Assembly (NCBI GenBank): GCA_019916065.1
Contig: CM034236.1
Location: 22,666,941 to 22,730,940 of the forward strand
Direction of reading: 5' to 3'
Origin: Vitellaria paradoxa
Lineage: Eukaryota; Streptophyta; Magnoliopsida; Ericales; Sapotaceae
DNA: 64,000 nt
Under the pieces are notes generated by a model, which did not search any database, was not told the origin of the DNA, and saw only the letters and a program-made list of their open reading frames with translations. The translations under genes and the position numbers were made by a program. This document shows positions 21,881 through 33,978 of the stretch, piece after piece. Position 1 is the stretch's first letter; each line of letters opens with the position of its first letter.

Positions 21881-24178
21881 ACAAGATTAGGATAAAAAAA
21901 TCTTTAAATAAATAAATAAATGTTATTTGTCAATGAAAGGTATCTAACTTATAGCTCAAGTTCGGGCTGGGGCCATTATATGATATTAATTGGATTTACC
22001 TAAGACAATTTTGAAAAATTCCCCACATCATATATGAGTTACCCATAACACACTACTATGCCATAATATGTCTTGATATCATCTTTACGATGCCTTATTT
22101 TGTCTAGTTACTTGTTATAACATGCTATATCCTACTATTTGCCATATTTTAAATATTAGAACAATAGAAAGCATGCAAACACACACCCACATAGCTAGAA
22201 ATAGTCTTAGAAATTAAACGCTTATCAATCGAGAGCATTTACTTGAGTAACTCTCTAGAGAATGGGAATGACTTAGGATTGGTTGAGTCAATGACTTTTA
22301 GTTCTAGTCTATCGTAAAGATATCTTTAGATCATATTATAAATTGCCAATATGATAATATATAAATGTTGTGATATAAACTGGCATTACACTTGAGCATC
22401 TGCATAATATCTGACCCTCAACTCACATTACACAGACTTGATCAGTCACAAGGCAAAGCTCTCTATTTGATCGAGACTCTTTACTAAACCAAACCAGCTG
22501 ACCAGGTGGAATACGACTTCTTAATAAACCAGATGGAATGAGGCTTCTTACTAGAACAGACCAGACCAAACCAAATAGAGTGAGACTCCTTAATAGACCA
22601 GAGTAGATGGAGTGAGGCTCCTTTCGTGTAAGGCACTTAATCATTTCCACATGAAAGTGCACCTTAAGTGTAAAACTCTTCTCTTAGGATCACGTGTTTG
22701 ACACTGATTCACCCATATTTAGAGCGAGACTCCATTTTGCAATTACACTCGAGGCGTTGTCTTTTCTACTCTGGAGTGAAGCTCCTTACCCAAGTAATAT
22801 GCAAGGTACTAACTTTCATTTCAAATCTTAAGAGCGAGGCTTATTCACAACAACTTTAAATATAGTATTAGCCTCATCGGTTATTCTATAAATCCTACCT
22901 TACCTGATGATAATGCTTGAGGCTACCAGTTTATTGCCATAATATTTAGGAATTACATATTCAAACTAGTACACTATCATTATATCCAGCACAACATACA
23001 TATGGTTCAGATCACCTTAGGTCTGAACTACGACAACCTGATCCCTTCTCAAGGTATGTAACAATTTGAGGAGATAGCTTGAATACACTTACCCAACCAT
23101 TTAGGCCTTTATTTCATTCATTCTTTCGTATGGATTATATCAGTCCAAATATACCACTAACCTTTTCCAAATATAGTTTTAAACCAGCTTTCATCCCTAG
23201 TAGAACTTAACTTTTATAGAATATCCTAAATAGAATTTCAGTAGAAGATTAGCCTTTAATTTGCATTTAGTGTCTATCCAAGATATAAAACCCCTTAGGG
23301 TGCATCACTACTAAATAGGTAGACGTATCACTACCTACACACACAAACTACGTTTGCCTTAATTCTCGATAGAGATATGTAGGCAACTTTATCGGGTACA
23401 ACCTTTTCACATCTCATGCATCATGTGCATTTATTTTAAGTTGTATTGTAATGAGTACTGTGAATTGGATATTATCTTATGAAATTACAATTATGAATAG
23501 TAGAAAGGGACTCTGGATATCCCGAGGTATCTAGGGGCATTGGTTTCCAAGTGTGGCTGAACCCTCAAACCCAATATCTTTGATTACACATATTAGTTTG
23601 GAGTCACTAGAAAGGGCCTTTTATCATATTTTTAAAAATACAAAAAATAATATTCTAAATATTAACTCTAAATACAAGTCTCTTGATATATCTATTTTGA
23701 AAAGTATCAAGTGGTGACTCCTTGACTTATGTTTTTGGCCATGTTTCAAAATGTAAAACTAATTTTGAAACAATTGGGTGATTGCAAATGCACCAAGTCA
23801 TAATAAAGACATATGACCTACACTCGTTCAACCTAATGCGCGGATCCAACCATGACATGAGTATTTGATTTTTTAGACCCATCTCCATTTAGTTACCTTT
23901 TTTTAATTAGTTATTTTTCCATTTCCCTTGATTTTATGTTTTGTCAATTCTACTACAAAAAGATGGGGTATATGGTTGACTGCTTGCAAATTTGTGTTAT
24001 GACTTTGGATATGTTAACTGCAGAAATGTAATGATGTGATCTTTGAATTTTGCTTTGACTTATTTATGTTTTTGATTGGTCAGAAATGTATTTAACTTCT
24101 TGCCATATGATACCTTGATGTGTTTTTTTTGAAATGTTGCAGTTGAAATTTAAATATAAGTCTTGTTATATAATTGCT
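21881..24178. other. Gene-free DNA with retroelement-like texture
   Basis: No conserved coding frame. It contains a degenerate tandem array (22469-22630) and, at 23712, TGGTGACTCCTTGAC, which resembles TGGCGACTCC-type primer sites of some plant gypsy elements and follows a stretch of LTR-like texture. These hints point to an old gypsy element with its coding region gone. Confidence 0.35.
22469..22630 (+). repeat. Degenerate tandem repeat, units of ~27-43 bp
   Basis: About five units of variable length, each combining GAGACTCCTTAATA-like and ACCAGA(T)GGA-like phrases. The minus-strand open frame of 79 codons over it simply reflects the repeat. Confidence 0.6.
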
Positions 24179-25088
24179 AAGGGGGAGATTATCGAATCTT
24201 AATGTTAGTAAATTGAAACAAAATTTGGATTAAATTAATGGAAGATTATATTTCATAATTCAAGTATGAGTAGAATACCCAATTTGATGAAGATCATATC
24301 TTCAAGATTTCTTAATTGATCAAAAGTTTAAAACTTGAGAAATTCTAACTGAAGGACAATTAAATGGACAAAAGAATGAAAAATAGTAGGGTCCACGGAG
24401 AAGCTATTGGATAGCTTCGGCTCAAGCGTCTTGTGCAAAGAAAAATTGAAAATCTAGTGTGATCCGCAACATGCCCATATGGAAGGTAACCAATTAGGCC
24501 ACCCCACAGGAAAGCCGAGGGTTCGACCTATCCAGGAATTGAATAGGATTTGTTTCTTATTTCGATTGGGTCTATATACTGTCTATGTATATGTTCTAAG
24601 TCTTAATAATAAAATACATCAAGAGCATAATACAAAGTTTGAGGGGAGAATTTTTTTATTATGAGAGCTTAGAGTCTTTTTCTTTTTTTAATTTACATAA
24701 TTTGAGTCTGTAAGCCTTGAAAATTTTCAAGACAATTTTCTGAGGAGTCGGAAATGTTTTCCCACTTGGTCTTAATGTATCGAAGAGTGGAGCAAGATAT
24801 TGATGGAATACATGCAAGAAGCCTTAGAGTGTTCTACTTTAATTTCTTTGTAATCAAAATTTATAGTAGAATCTATTTAAATGGTCTCTAAAATCGGACC
24901 CAGAATTTTATCTTATTGTTTGATAGGGGATTCGCTATATCAATCATTTGTCTCATTAATTGATTGAATTGTTTTTCTTTGGAGTTTTTTTTTTTTTTTT
25001 TGTAAATTTCAAAAAGATAAGTAAACTAATGATGGAAAAAAATTGCAAAGAGCAAAAAAGTTTTTCGAACTAGTTTTTTAAGGTCCTT
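24179..25088 (+). repeat. Possible polypurine tract and LTR remnant of a SIRE-like copia element
   Basis: AAGGGGGAGATT at 24179-24190 looks like the polypurine tract of SIRE/Maximus-type copia elements. What follows has LTR-like texture: a GC-richer segment near 24450-24540, TCTATATACTGTC at about 24570 and a U5-like stretch near 24720-24840. Element C then interrupts at 25089. No coding remnant of this older element was recognised upstream. Confidence 0.3.
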
Positions 25089-25303
25089 TATTATGATTTA
25101 TTCTTTACCTTATATAGTCCCCAGTCAATTTTCTGTTTATGGTTCCTAGAATTATACTTCTAGAATATTTGTACAATCAATTGTTTCCTTCCTAGAATAG
25201 CTCCTAGAATCAAGTTGTATAGGCCTATATATTTTGAATTTTTGCCATTATAAAATAAAGAAATAGAGAACCATTCTCTCTTTAAATTGATCCTTATTTA
25301 ACA
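25089..25303 (+). repeat. 5' LTR of copia element C
   Basis: 215 bp ending ...TATTTAACA, with a TATA-like CCTATATATTTTG near 25220. Aligns over its whole length with 30002-30216. Confidence 0.92.
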
Positions 25304-25315
25304 TGGTATCAGAGC
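25304..25315 (+). other. Primer-binding site (tRNA-iMet) of element C
   Basis: TGGTATCAGAGC, all 12 bases of the standard copia site, directly after the 5' LTR. Confidence 0.95.
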
Positions 25316-25500
25316 AACCTTCCTAGGGTTTATTTATCCTCCTTCTTAATTTTTTCTTCCTAGGGTTTATTTCTTTTGTCTCTTCATGCTTTCTTCTCCA
25401 CAGTGGTTTTTTTTTTTTTTTTTGGCCTATAGCTCTCATCCTCGCACAGTAGTATTTTTATTCCATTTTTGCAATACAAACAAACAATAACCTTATTACC

Positions 25501-28500
25501 ATGGTTGTTTTGAACACCACCGACAACACCTCACTACTTATGAAACTCATCTCAGATGTCTCTTTTCCCTATTTTATTCATTCGGCTGACAATCGTCGAT
25601 CAACCTTTGTTGAACCCTTACTCACTGGAAATAACTACTTGTCATGACACTGAGCTATCAAGATGGCTTTAAATGCCAAAAACAAACTCGATTTTGTTGA
25701 TGGTTTTCTTCCTAAACCAATCAATGATACTAAAGGTGCTAATCTTTGGGAGCGATGCGCCGATATGGACCTATCATGGCTTCTTCACAGTATTGGCAAA
25801 GCTCTTTCTAACAGCCTTCTCTACTGTCAAACCCCCTGTGATCTTTGGCTTGAACTTGAGACCCACATTTCTCAAAGCAATAATCCTACCATTTTTTTTG
25901 CCTCAAACACTCCATAGCCACTCTTCTCTAAGAAAATCTTTCCATCATCCAATAGTACAACCACATCAAGGAACTTTGGGACAAACTGGATTCCATTCAA
26001 TTAATGAAAGAATGCACATGTGGTACTCTCAAAGATCTTAACACAATACAAGCCATTGAGCGAATGTTTCAATTCCTTATGGGGTTGAACGATTCCTATC
26101 AACAAATTCGAAGTCAAATCCTTGTCATGGATCCACTTCCTATTGTTAACAAAGTTTATTCCATTCTTTTACAAGAAGAAAACCAAAGACTTTTGCACAT
26201 GACTTCTCTGTCTCTTGATGCCTCTGCATTGGCAGCTTCACAAGTAACTCCGACTTTGCTACCGACACCGCCGGCTCATACCATTCTTAAACCACCTGCC
26301 ATTTGTGAGCATTATGGCCAAAAAATGGACACACAAAGTCCAAATGTTACCATCTCATTGGCTTTCCCATTGGTCGAAACAAATGGTCCAATAATTGCTC
26401 AAATAACCGCAAGAATAATTTACTAGCTGCACATCAATTTTCGGGTCATAACAGTTCAACAACAGCTACTGTAAACATAGGCTAGCAAACACATTCTACA
26501 TTGCTTGTTTCTTAATAGCAAGGACTACCTACAACACTTACAGGCCGTTCAAGTTTAGCCTCTTCAATCATTGGACAATCAAGCACAGCCCAAGGATTCA
26601 TGGGTCACCTTGATTCAGGTCATTTTATTTCAGGACAACAACATTATTTAACCCCTAACTTACAACATCTTCTAGTCCAGCACAACAAGCCCATAATGGA
26701 AACAACTTACTCTCTGGCAACCCATCTGAGACCTTAACTATTTCTGAACTTCGTCAACTATGGGACTTCTTACCACGCCGTCTGCTAACTTCATTGGTGA
26801 TGTTTTACCCACTTCTTCTTATGTTTTTTTTTTTTTTTTCAAAATATTTGGATAATCGATAGTGGTGCATCTGATCATATGATCCTGCATTTGTCCCTTT
26901 TTAATTCTTTTTCACCAAATACTCAATGTTTACCCGTTTGTTTGCCCCCGGGATCATCACATGCTGTTAGCAATAGAGGTGACATCACCTTATCACCTAG
27001 CATCAAACTTTTTGATGGTTTGCACATTCCTAATTTCTACTTTAACCTCCTTTCTATCTATAAACTCACTAAAACTTTAAACTCTATTGTGTTATTTTTT
27101 TCTACATTTTGTATTTTTCAGGATCTAACCTTAAGGAAACTGATTGGAGTGGGTGAGGTGCGTAATGGACTCTATTACCTTCGAACTGGGTCACCTCATG
27201 CTCTCATCGTGCCTAGACCACATCCTTCTACACTTGGCATTGTCGCCTTAGTCACCTTTCTATTTCTAATTTACCTAAGTTTATTTTTGTTCCTATTTAC
27301 AATGCGCATTGTGATGCTTGCTTGAAAGGAAAACACATTTGATTTCCTTTTCAATCCGTACCTAATAAAAGCACGTTTCCTTTTGAAATAATTTATTATG
27401 ATATTTGGGGCGGTTACAAAATGCCCTCAACTTGTGTTGCCCATTATTTTTTAATGATAGTGGATGAATTCACTTGCGTTACTTAGGTTTATTTGATGCA
27501 TTTTAAATCTATAACTCTCTCTAAATTATGCATCTTTTTCAATATGGTACATACACAGTTCTACTGTAAAATTAAATACTTTCGTTCAGACAATGGCTTA
27601 GAATTTACAGCTGGGCCTACCCAGTCCCTTTTCATGGACACGACATTCTCCATGAATTCACATGCGTTGACACGGCTCAATAAATTTTGTTTAATGTAAA
27701 CACTGGCACATTCTAAATGTTGCTCGATGCTTATGTTTTCAAGCACATCTTCCCTTGAAATTCTAGGGTGAATGTATTCTTACTACCGTTTACTTAATTA
27801 ATCACAACCCATCCCATACCCTAGGTAATGTCGCCCCATGTAAATGCTTTCATCACATACCTACTACCTATGAACATCTCTGTGTGTTCGGTTGTCTCTG
27901 TTATGCCCAAAGTCTTAAAGCTAACTGGGACAAATTTCAACCTCGTGACATTCAATGCTTCTTTTTAGGGTATCCTCCTCACCACTATGGTTATCGTGTG
28001 TATGACCTTACTGCTAAAAAATTTTTTATTTCACGTGGTGTCATTTTTATTGAAACTATTTTTCCATATTCCTTATTACCACCTAAAAACCCCGACCGGC
28101 CTATCCTTCCATTACCTATCATTGATATCCCAGCTTTATCTTCTCCTTCTCCTATGGCTACTCCACTTAATGACATAATCTCCACAACCGCACCCGAATC
28201 TAAACTTGAACCTACACCTACTTGCCCACCCCCACCTCCATAACACATACTCACCCTTGCCGTAACGTTGGCCCACCGTTGCATCTTCGTGATTATATTT
28301 GTTCTACCTTACCTTTTACCTCCATTACGCCCTCCTCGACTTCACTCTCGACCTTAGGTACGGTTCATGCTCTCTCTAATTTTCTTTCTTACACTCGTTT
28401 TTCTAGACCCCATTTTTCTTTTCTATCTTCTCTTTCACAGCATAATGAACCTTCCTCTTATGCTTAAGCCATGATGCAACCTCACTGGCATGCGGCTATT

Positions 28501-29992
28501 TCTTATGAACTTCAAGCCTTAGAGGCCAATCATACTTGGACTTTTTCATTCCCTCCACCAGGAAAAAAAGCTATTGGCTGTGAATGGGTATTCAAAACCA
28601 AATTGAATACAGACGGTTTTGTTGAGCGGTATAAGGCTCGGCTTGTCGCTAAGGGCTATAACTAAATTGAAGGACTCGATTATCATGATACCTTCGCTCC
28701 AGTGGCCAAATTGGTTACTATTCACTATGTTTTGGCCATTGTTGTAACCTGCTGCTAGCATTTACACCAACTTAATGTTCACAATGCCTTCCTCCATGGT
28801 GATTTAAATAAGGAGGTTTACATGTCCCTCCCTCTGGGTTATGGCAATAAGGGGGAGACTCGAGTTTATCGTTTACAGAATTCTCTTTATGGTCTTAAAC
28901 AGGGATCTTGAAATTGGTATATTAGGCTAGCTTTTGTTCTACACAACTGGCTACATTCAATCTCAAGCCAATCATTCTCTTTTTACTTGTACTCGTGGGA
29001 GTGCATTCACTGCTATCTTGGTTTATGTAGATGATCTTTTGATTATTGGAAATGACTTGAGGGCCATTACTTCTATTAAGACCATTCTTACTGATTAATT
29101 CAAGATTAAGGATCTCAATTTTCTCAAATACTTCATTGGCATTGAAGTTGCCCATTCCCCCACTGGTATATTCATTAATCAGCACAAATATGCACTGGAG
29201 ATTCTCTCAGATTCTGGGCAACTTGGATGTCGGCCTGCGTCCTCATTTATGGAACAACATCTTAAGCTCTTCAACACTGATGGCGACCTTTTCCCTAACT
29301 CGGGCATCTATTGCCACCTCATTGATTGCCTTATCTATCTCACCATATCGTGGCTTGAAATCACTTTCTCAGTTAACTTGCTTAGCCAATTTACACATGC
29401 CCCTCGTACCTCCCACTATGATGCCGCCATTTGTGTTCTCTGTTATTTAAAAAGAACCCCTAGGCATGGTCTCCTTTTTCTTTGTTAGTGTGATTTTTGA
29501 ATATCTGTTTATTCTGATTATGATTGGTCTAGTTGCCCAATGACTTGGTGTTCCACCATTGGTTTCTTTATCACTTTGGGCACCAGTTCTATCTCTTGGC
29601 GCACCAAAAAGCAAAGTGTGGTTTCCTGTTCTTTCGCCTAAAGCAAAATATCGTGTCGTAGCTTCTACCACTTGTGAGCTCATTTGGCTTAAGACTTTAT
29701 TGCATGATCTTGCTGTCTATCATCATTGCCCTATGTGCCTTCATTGTGACAATCAAGCAGCACAACACATTGCCCACAATCTGGTTTTTCATGAACGCAG
29801 TAAACATATAGAGATTGATTGTCACTTAGTTCGTGAAAAGTTTCGAGCCAATCTTATTTCTCTACATCATGATCCTACTGCTATCCAACCCGTTGACATT
29901 TTCACTAAGGCTCTTGGTGTCCATCCTTTTCACCTTCTAGCTAACAAGTTGGGCATTATGGATCTTCATGCTCCAACTTTAATGCCCAACTT
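25501..29992 (+). pseudogene. gag-pol of copia element C, degraded
   Basis: Gag begins at the ATG at 25501 (MVVLNTTDNTS) and is interrupted at 25646 by a stop in the LLTGNNYLS region. Further pieces: UBN2-like gag to 26250; a zinc knuckle reduced to CEHYGQKMDT, with cysteine 2 changed to tyrosine (near 26305); protease DSGASDHM at 26858, still canonical; integrase YDIWGG near 27395 and FRSDNGLEF near 27583, with the third acidic motif not recoverable; an FGCLCYAQ...GYPPHHYGYRVYD segment from 27884; RT from 28470 with [19 protein letters not shown] and [18 protein letters not shown] at 29024-29035; RNase H remnants including DNQAAQHIAHN to 29960. Multiple stops and frameshifts make it non-functional. 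A poly-T run disrupts the frame before the protease. Confidence 0.9.
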
Positions 29993-30001
29993 GAGAGAGA
30001 G

Positions 30002-30216
30002 CACTATGATTTATTCTTTACCCTATATAGTCACCAGTCAATTTTCTATTTATGGTTCCTAGAGTCATACTTATGAAATATTTGTACAATCAATTATTTT
30101 CTTCTTAGAATGGCTCATAGAATGAAGTTGTATAGGCCTATATATTTAGAATTTTTGCCATTGTAAAATAATGACATAAAGAACCATTCTCTGTTTAGAT
30201 TGATTCTTGTTTAACA
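30002..30216 (+). repeat. 3' LTR of copia element C
   Basis: 215 bp, preceded by the purine-rich GAGAGAGAG tract (29993-30001) and ending ...TGTTTAACA. Homologous to 25089-25303. Confidence 0.92.
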
Positions 30217-30619
30217 ACTTTTAATATGAAAAATAATTTAATTTGTTGTAATTTTTAGTTACAATTATTTAGTTAGTACAATAAACAAGTATTGTTATTA
30301 CATTAATAATTAATTATGAAAATTTTTCAAAAACAATTCTCAGTGAAAAGTTTGCGAAACGAAGAAACGTTAATAAATAAATAAAAAGTTGATATCTATT
30401 TTCGTTCTAAGGTTGTCCCCGGTAAATGTTAAATTTTGGAACAAAAACAAAAATAAATAGTATTTGGACAAAAACATCATTTTTGAAAAGGTAAATATCA
30501 TCCAGACCATTGAAACTTGGCCTTTTGTAGCTAGATTTACTAATTTTCCAAAATGAACACTTACATCTTGAGGTTTAAATTTTTGACAATAATATACTCT
30601 ACTGTTATTTTTTATTAGA
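30217..30619. other. AT-rich intergenic DNA
   Basis: Right flank of element C. No gene or clear repeat seen. Confidence 0.4.
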
Positions 30620-31065
30620 TTGGATAGTTTAACCAATTTGACTGTGTAAATAGTAAAAAATACCCTTAAAAATTAATTTTTTTTTGTTAGGTAACTTTAA
30701 GGCCTCTTATTCATATTTTAGATAAAAAAAAGAAACATTACACACCTATATTAAAAAAACAAACATAATAATACATAAACTTATATATTCGTCTAAATAT
30801 GAATAATATGTCTAAACTTTATCAAAAAAAAAAAAACAAAAAACAAAGAAAATCACATTTTGGTAATCAAAAAAAAATTATAGTTTGGTAATATAAAAAA
30901 AAAGTTTGTATCTTATTGTGTTTATTTTTTTAGTATAGAAGTGTGGTGTTTTTTCATAATAGTATGCTTAAAGGTTATTAAGCAAAAGTAAAAATAAAAA
31001 AATAAATTTTAATTTGCTGAGGATATTTTTAACCTTTCACATGATCAAATTGGTTAAACCATCAA
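30620..31065. mobile_element. AT-rich MITE, copy 1 (family shared with 33213-33978)
   Basis: Ends are inverted repeats: TTGGATAGTTTAACCAATTTGAC (30620-30642) against the reverse complement of 31043-31065. The interior, with ATAATACATAAACTTATA and GAATAATATGTCTAA, matches the second copy in order. No coding capacity. Target duplication not determined. Confidence 0.6.
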
Positions 31066-33212
31066 CAGGGTCGGATCTAAAAAATTTGGAGTCTAAGGTA
31101 TAATATTTTATGAGGCCCATCTTTAACCCCCAAAAAAAAAAAAAGGTCCTCTTCTAAAAGTCTCATCTCATCTTTTTCTACTTTTTTGAGTTACAAAATT
31201 ACTTATTAAAGTTTGACATTTAATGCCTTCAACATATCATATTCGATGGAATCATTAAAAAAAAAGAATAGAGCACTCAAGGGAAGGATATCAAAAGCCA
31301 AAATAGATTGGGAAATCACATGAGATTGGGAGCTTTTTCTTATCCCCTGCCTTTAACGCTATTCATGTATATATATGTATATGCATAAGATTTTACAAAT
31401 TTACAAGAATTGAGACACAACTTAAAAAAAAAAAAAGGAAAAAAAACAAGAGAAAGAAAGCCATGTTGCAAGAGAGAATAAGTCTGAAAACAAAAACAAT
31501 CAAATCAAGTCGGGCTTTCTATTCAGGACTTCCATATAACTGTGCTTTCTATTAGAATCATTCAAAACACATACAACAAGTAGTCCTTGAAAACGTGAAT
31601 CCAATCCAAATACAGTGAAGTGAGTAAATTTAAAGAAGATTTTTCATTTTTTATTTTTAATTCCCAATTAAACTAAGTAATGCGAATTTCGGCTTATTGT
31701 TTTGCAAACCCACAAAAATTTAAAAAGAAAAATAAACATTAAAAAAGTAAATAACACTTACAGTCCATTTAGATGAAGTGAAATTGAAAGAAAATAAGAA
31801 AAAAGAAAAGATTTTAAAAATTATCACTTGTTTGTAAGTTTTTTAGAAAAGAAAAACAAAATAAATGAAAAGAAAAGTGAGTGTTGAAATTTTAAAAATT
31901 GGCGAAAATGAAGATAACAGAAAAGTAAATTAAAAAAAATTTTTAAAATGACATATTTTCTCATAAAATAAAGAACAAGGAGAAAAAAATTATAAACATC
32001 AAAAAGTTATAAACATATCCTATGGTAAATAAATTGACAACCCAACCATTCAACTCCTCCACGAATTTAATGGTAAAATAACTATAAACACCCTCTTTTA
32101 TTTTCATTTCTTCTCAATTGGCAAATAAAAAGAAAAAAAAAATATTATCATTTCTTTTCTAAACTTACAAATAAATAAAAAATATTATCATTTCATTTCT
32201 TTTCTTTTCTTTTCTTTTATATCTAATTAATGTTTTATTTTCTTTTCTATTATCTCCCAAACTAATAGACGGAGCCTTAGAATATGTGAATTAACTCAAG
32301 CAAAGTAAAATGACTTTGAGCAGATTAAGAGAATGGAGAAGATAATTGAGTATCTTTAAACTGAGACTAAGTCTAAAATTTCTCCAATGTATGAACTTTG
32401 TACGATGGACTTAGACTTGTGATACTTTGGGTCATTTGGGTAGATGACCCAGAGCCAATTTGCTAAACAAATTTTGGTTTTTTGAATCTGTGAAGGGGGT
32501 CATCTCAAAGAAGATCTTTGAGAAAAGAGCATAGAAAAAAGAGAGATGAGGAGGAGGAGTAAGTGAAGTGAAGAGTTTTATCAAGTGATGCAATAGCCAG
32601 AGGAGAGAAGAGGAGGATTTTATGTGAAAATTTTTATCAAATTAAGTAAGAGATGAGGAGGAGGATGTGATTTGAAGAGTTTTATCAGGTTACGCAGCTG
32701 AGTATTGAAGAGAAAATAAAAGGAGTTGTTATAATACTTTCATATTCTTCAAGAAGATAAATAGTTTTTAAGATTTCAATGAGAAAATAAAAAGAGTTAT
32801 TGTGATACTTTGGAATCTTACAGGAAAATAAAGAGCTTTTTAAGATTTCAATAATAAGGATCACGAATTGTGGAGAATTTGAAGTCATACATGCTACTAT
32901 TTATATATATATATATATATATTATATATTACACATATGTATGTGGAGTCTACTAGAATTATGGTGCTTTAGGCCATTGTTTTAATTTTCAGCTGATAAG
33001 GTTGGCTTTGACCATCAAAACTATCAGAAAAATAATGATTCGGAGTTTTGTTACTAAAAGTTTAAATTTCAAGAGTAAAATGTCCGTTAAAAAAAAATAG
33101 TGAGTACAAAGCCCAAACTTCTATGTGATAGTTGCTCTTTTTAAACAACGAACTTTGCTCATGTGAGATTTAAACTTTCGGCAGCAAGACTCTCTATCAT
33201 TCCTTTTTCAAT
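31066..33212. other. AT-rich intergenic DNA with small duplications
   Basis: No gene seen. Two local duplications stand out: a purine-rich block at 32541-32593 echoed at 32649-32697 (AGAGATGAGGAGGAGGA...GAAGAGTTTTATCA), and an exact-length 71-bp tandem at 32711-32781 and 32782-32852. A TA microsatellite lies near 32903-32925. Confidence 0.5.
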
Positions 33213-33978
33213 TAGTTTGGATAGTTTGACTAATTTAATAATATAAAATGGGATGGTCTTGGACTGGGACTTAGGGGCTTACCACCCCAAGGTTTCAAGT
33301 TTAAGTCTCCTCTCTAGCAAAACTTGCGGCCAACCTCCCAGGCGCAAAGCGTAGTAAAGGTTGGTAAGACGGGCCCTCTTGGCTGGACGAACCGTATCCA
33401 GTTCTTGGGTGTGGGTCCGACTCCCTGCCGCTACGCGAGTTCGTGATTTACCGCTATACATGTTGAGGGGCCGGTATGTGTGGCACAAACCAAAAGAGAT
33501 TCACTCTCTAGGGGTTTGGCCTAGGGAGTGAATATCTCGAGGTTAAATCCTTTTTTTTTTCCTTTTTTAATTAGTTTGGATAGTTTGACTAATTTAATAA
33601 TATAAAACATCAAAAATGCTCCTAAAAGTTGAAATTTAATTTTTTCTGTTTCATAACTTTTAGCCGCGTTACTCACATTGACTTAAAAAAATTGCACAAT
33701 TTGTATTAAAAATAAATATAATAATACATAAACTTATAATTAGTCTAAAAATGAATAATATGTCTAAGATTTATTAAAAAAAATTGTTGTCTTAAAAAAA
33801 TCATAATTTAGCTGTATAAAATAGTTTTTATATTATATTTATTTTTTAATATAGATATGTAATATTTTTTTTAAAATAGTATCTCTAAAAGTTAGTAAAT
33901 AAAAATAAAAAAATTAAAATTTAACTTTTTAAAGACATTTTTAATCTTTTGCATAGTCAAATTAGTTAAATTATCTAC
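33213..33978. mobile_element. AT-rich MITE, copy 2, interrupted by a SINE
   Basis: The left terminal repeat TTTGGATAGTTTGACTAATTT occurs at 33213 and again at 33573, on both sides of the inserted SINE. From 33573 to 33978 the sequence follows copy 1 and ends in a matching inverted terminal repeat (AGTCAAATTAGTTAAATTATC, 33955-33975). Confidence 0.6.
33249..33559 (+). mobile_element. tRNA-derived SINE, 311 bp
   Basis: A GC-rich block in very AT-rich DNA. It begins GGGATGGTCTTGGACTGG and has a pol III B-box-like AGTTTAAGTCTCC at 33298-33310 (a C-to-T variant of GTTCRANNC); the A box is unclear. The body contains GCAAAGCGTAGTAAAGG and GGCCTAGGGAGTGAATA, and the end is a poly-T tail (33550-33559). 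It is flanked by near-identical 48-bp direct repeats (33201-33248 and 33560-33607, one difference). The head, tail and direct repeats support a SINE; the minus-strand frame across it (33279-33488) is not a gene. Confidence 0.7.

Larger units (their letters stand above)
25089..30216 (+). mobile_element. Ty1/copia element C (5.1 kb), old
   Basis: Direct LTRs of identical length (215 bp) at 25089-25303 and 30002-30216, a perfect TGGTATCAGAGC primer site and a degraded gag-pol in copia order. By hand alignment the LTRs differ at about 25 of 215 positions (near 12%), more than element B, so this insertion is older. LTR starts are decayed (TATTATG and CACTATG, presumably both from TGTTATG). The expected 5-bp target duplication is not clear: TCCTT on the left, ACTTT on the right. 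Confidence 0.93.

Noticed and set aside
30217..30221. ACTTT as a target duplication of element C with TCCTT on the left
   Set aside because: Only three of five bases match, so it was not called.
33279..33488. 69-codon minus-strand frame in GC-rich DNA
   Set aside because: It lies inside the SINE and runs antisense to its pol III-type head.
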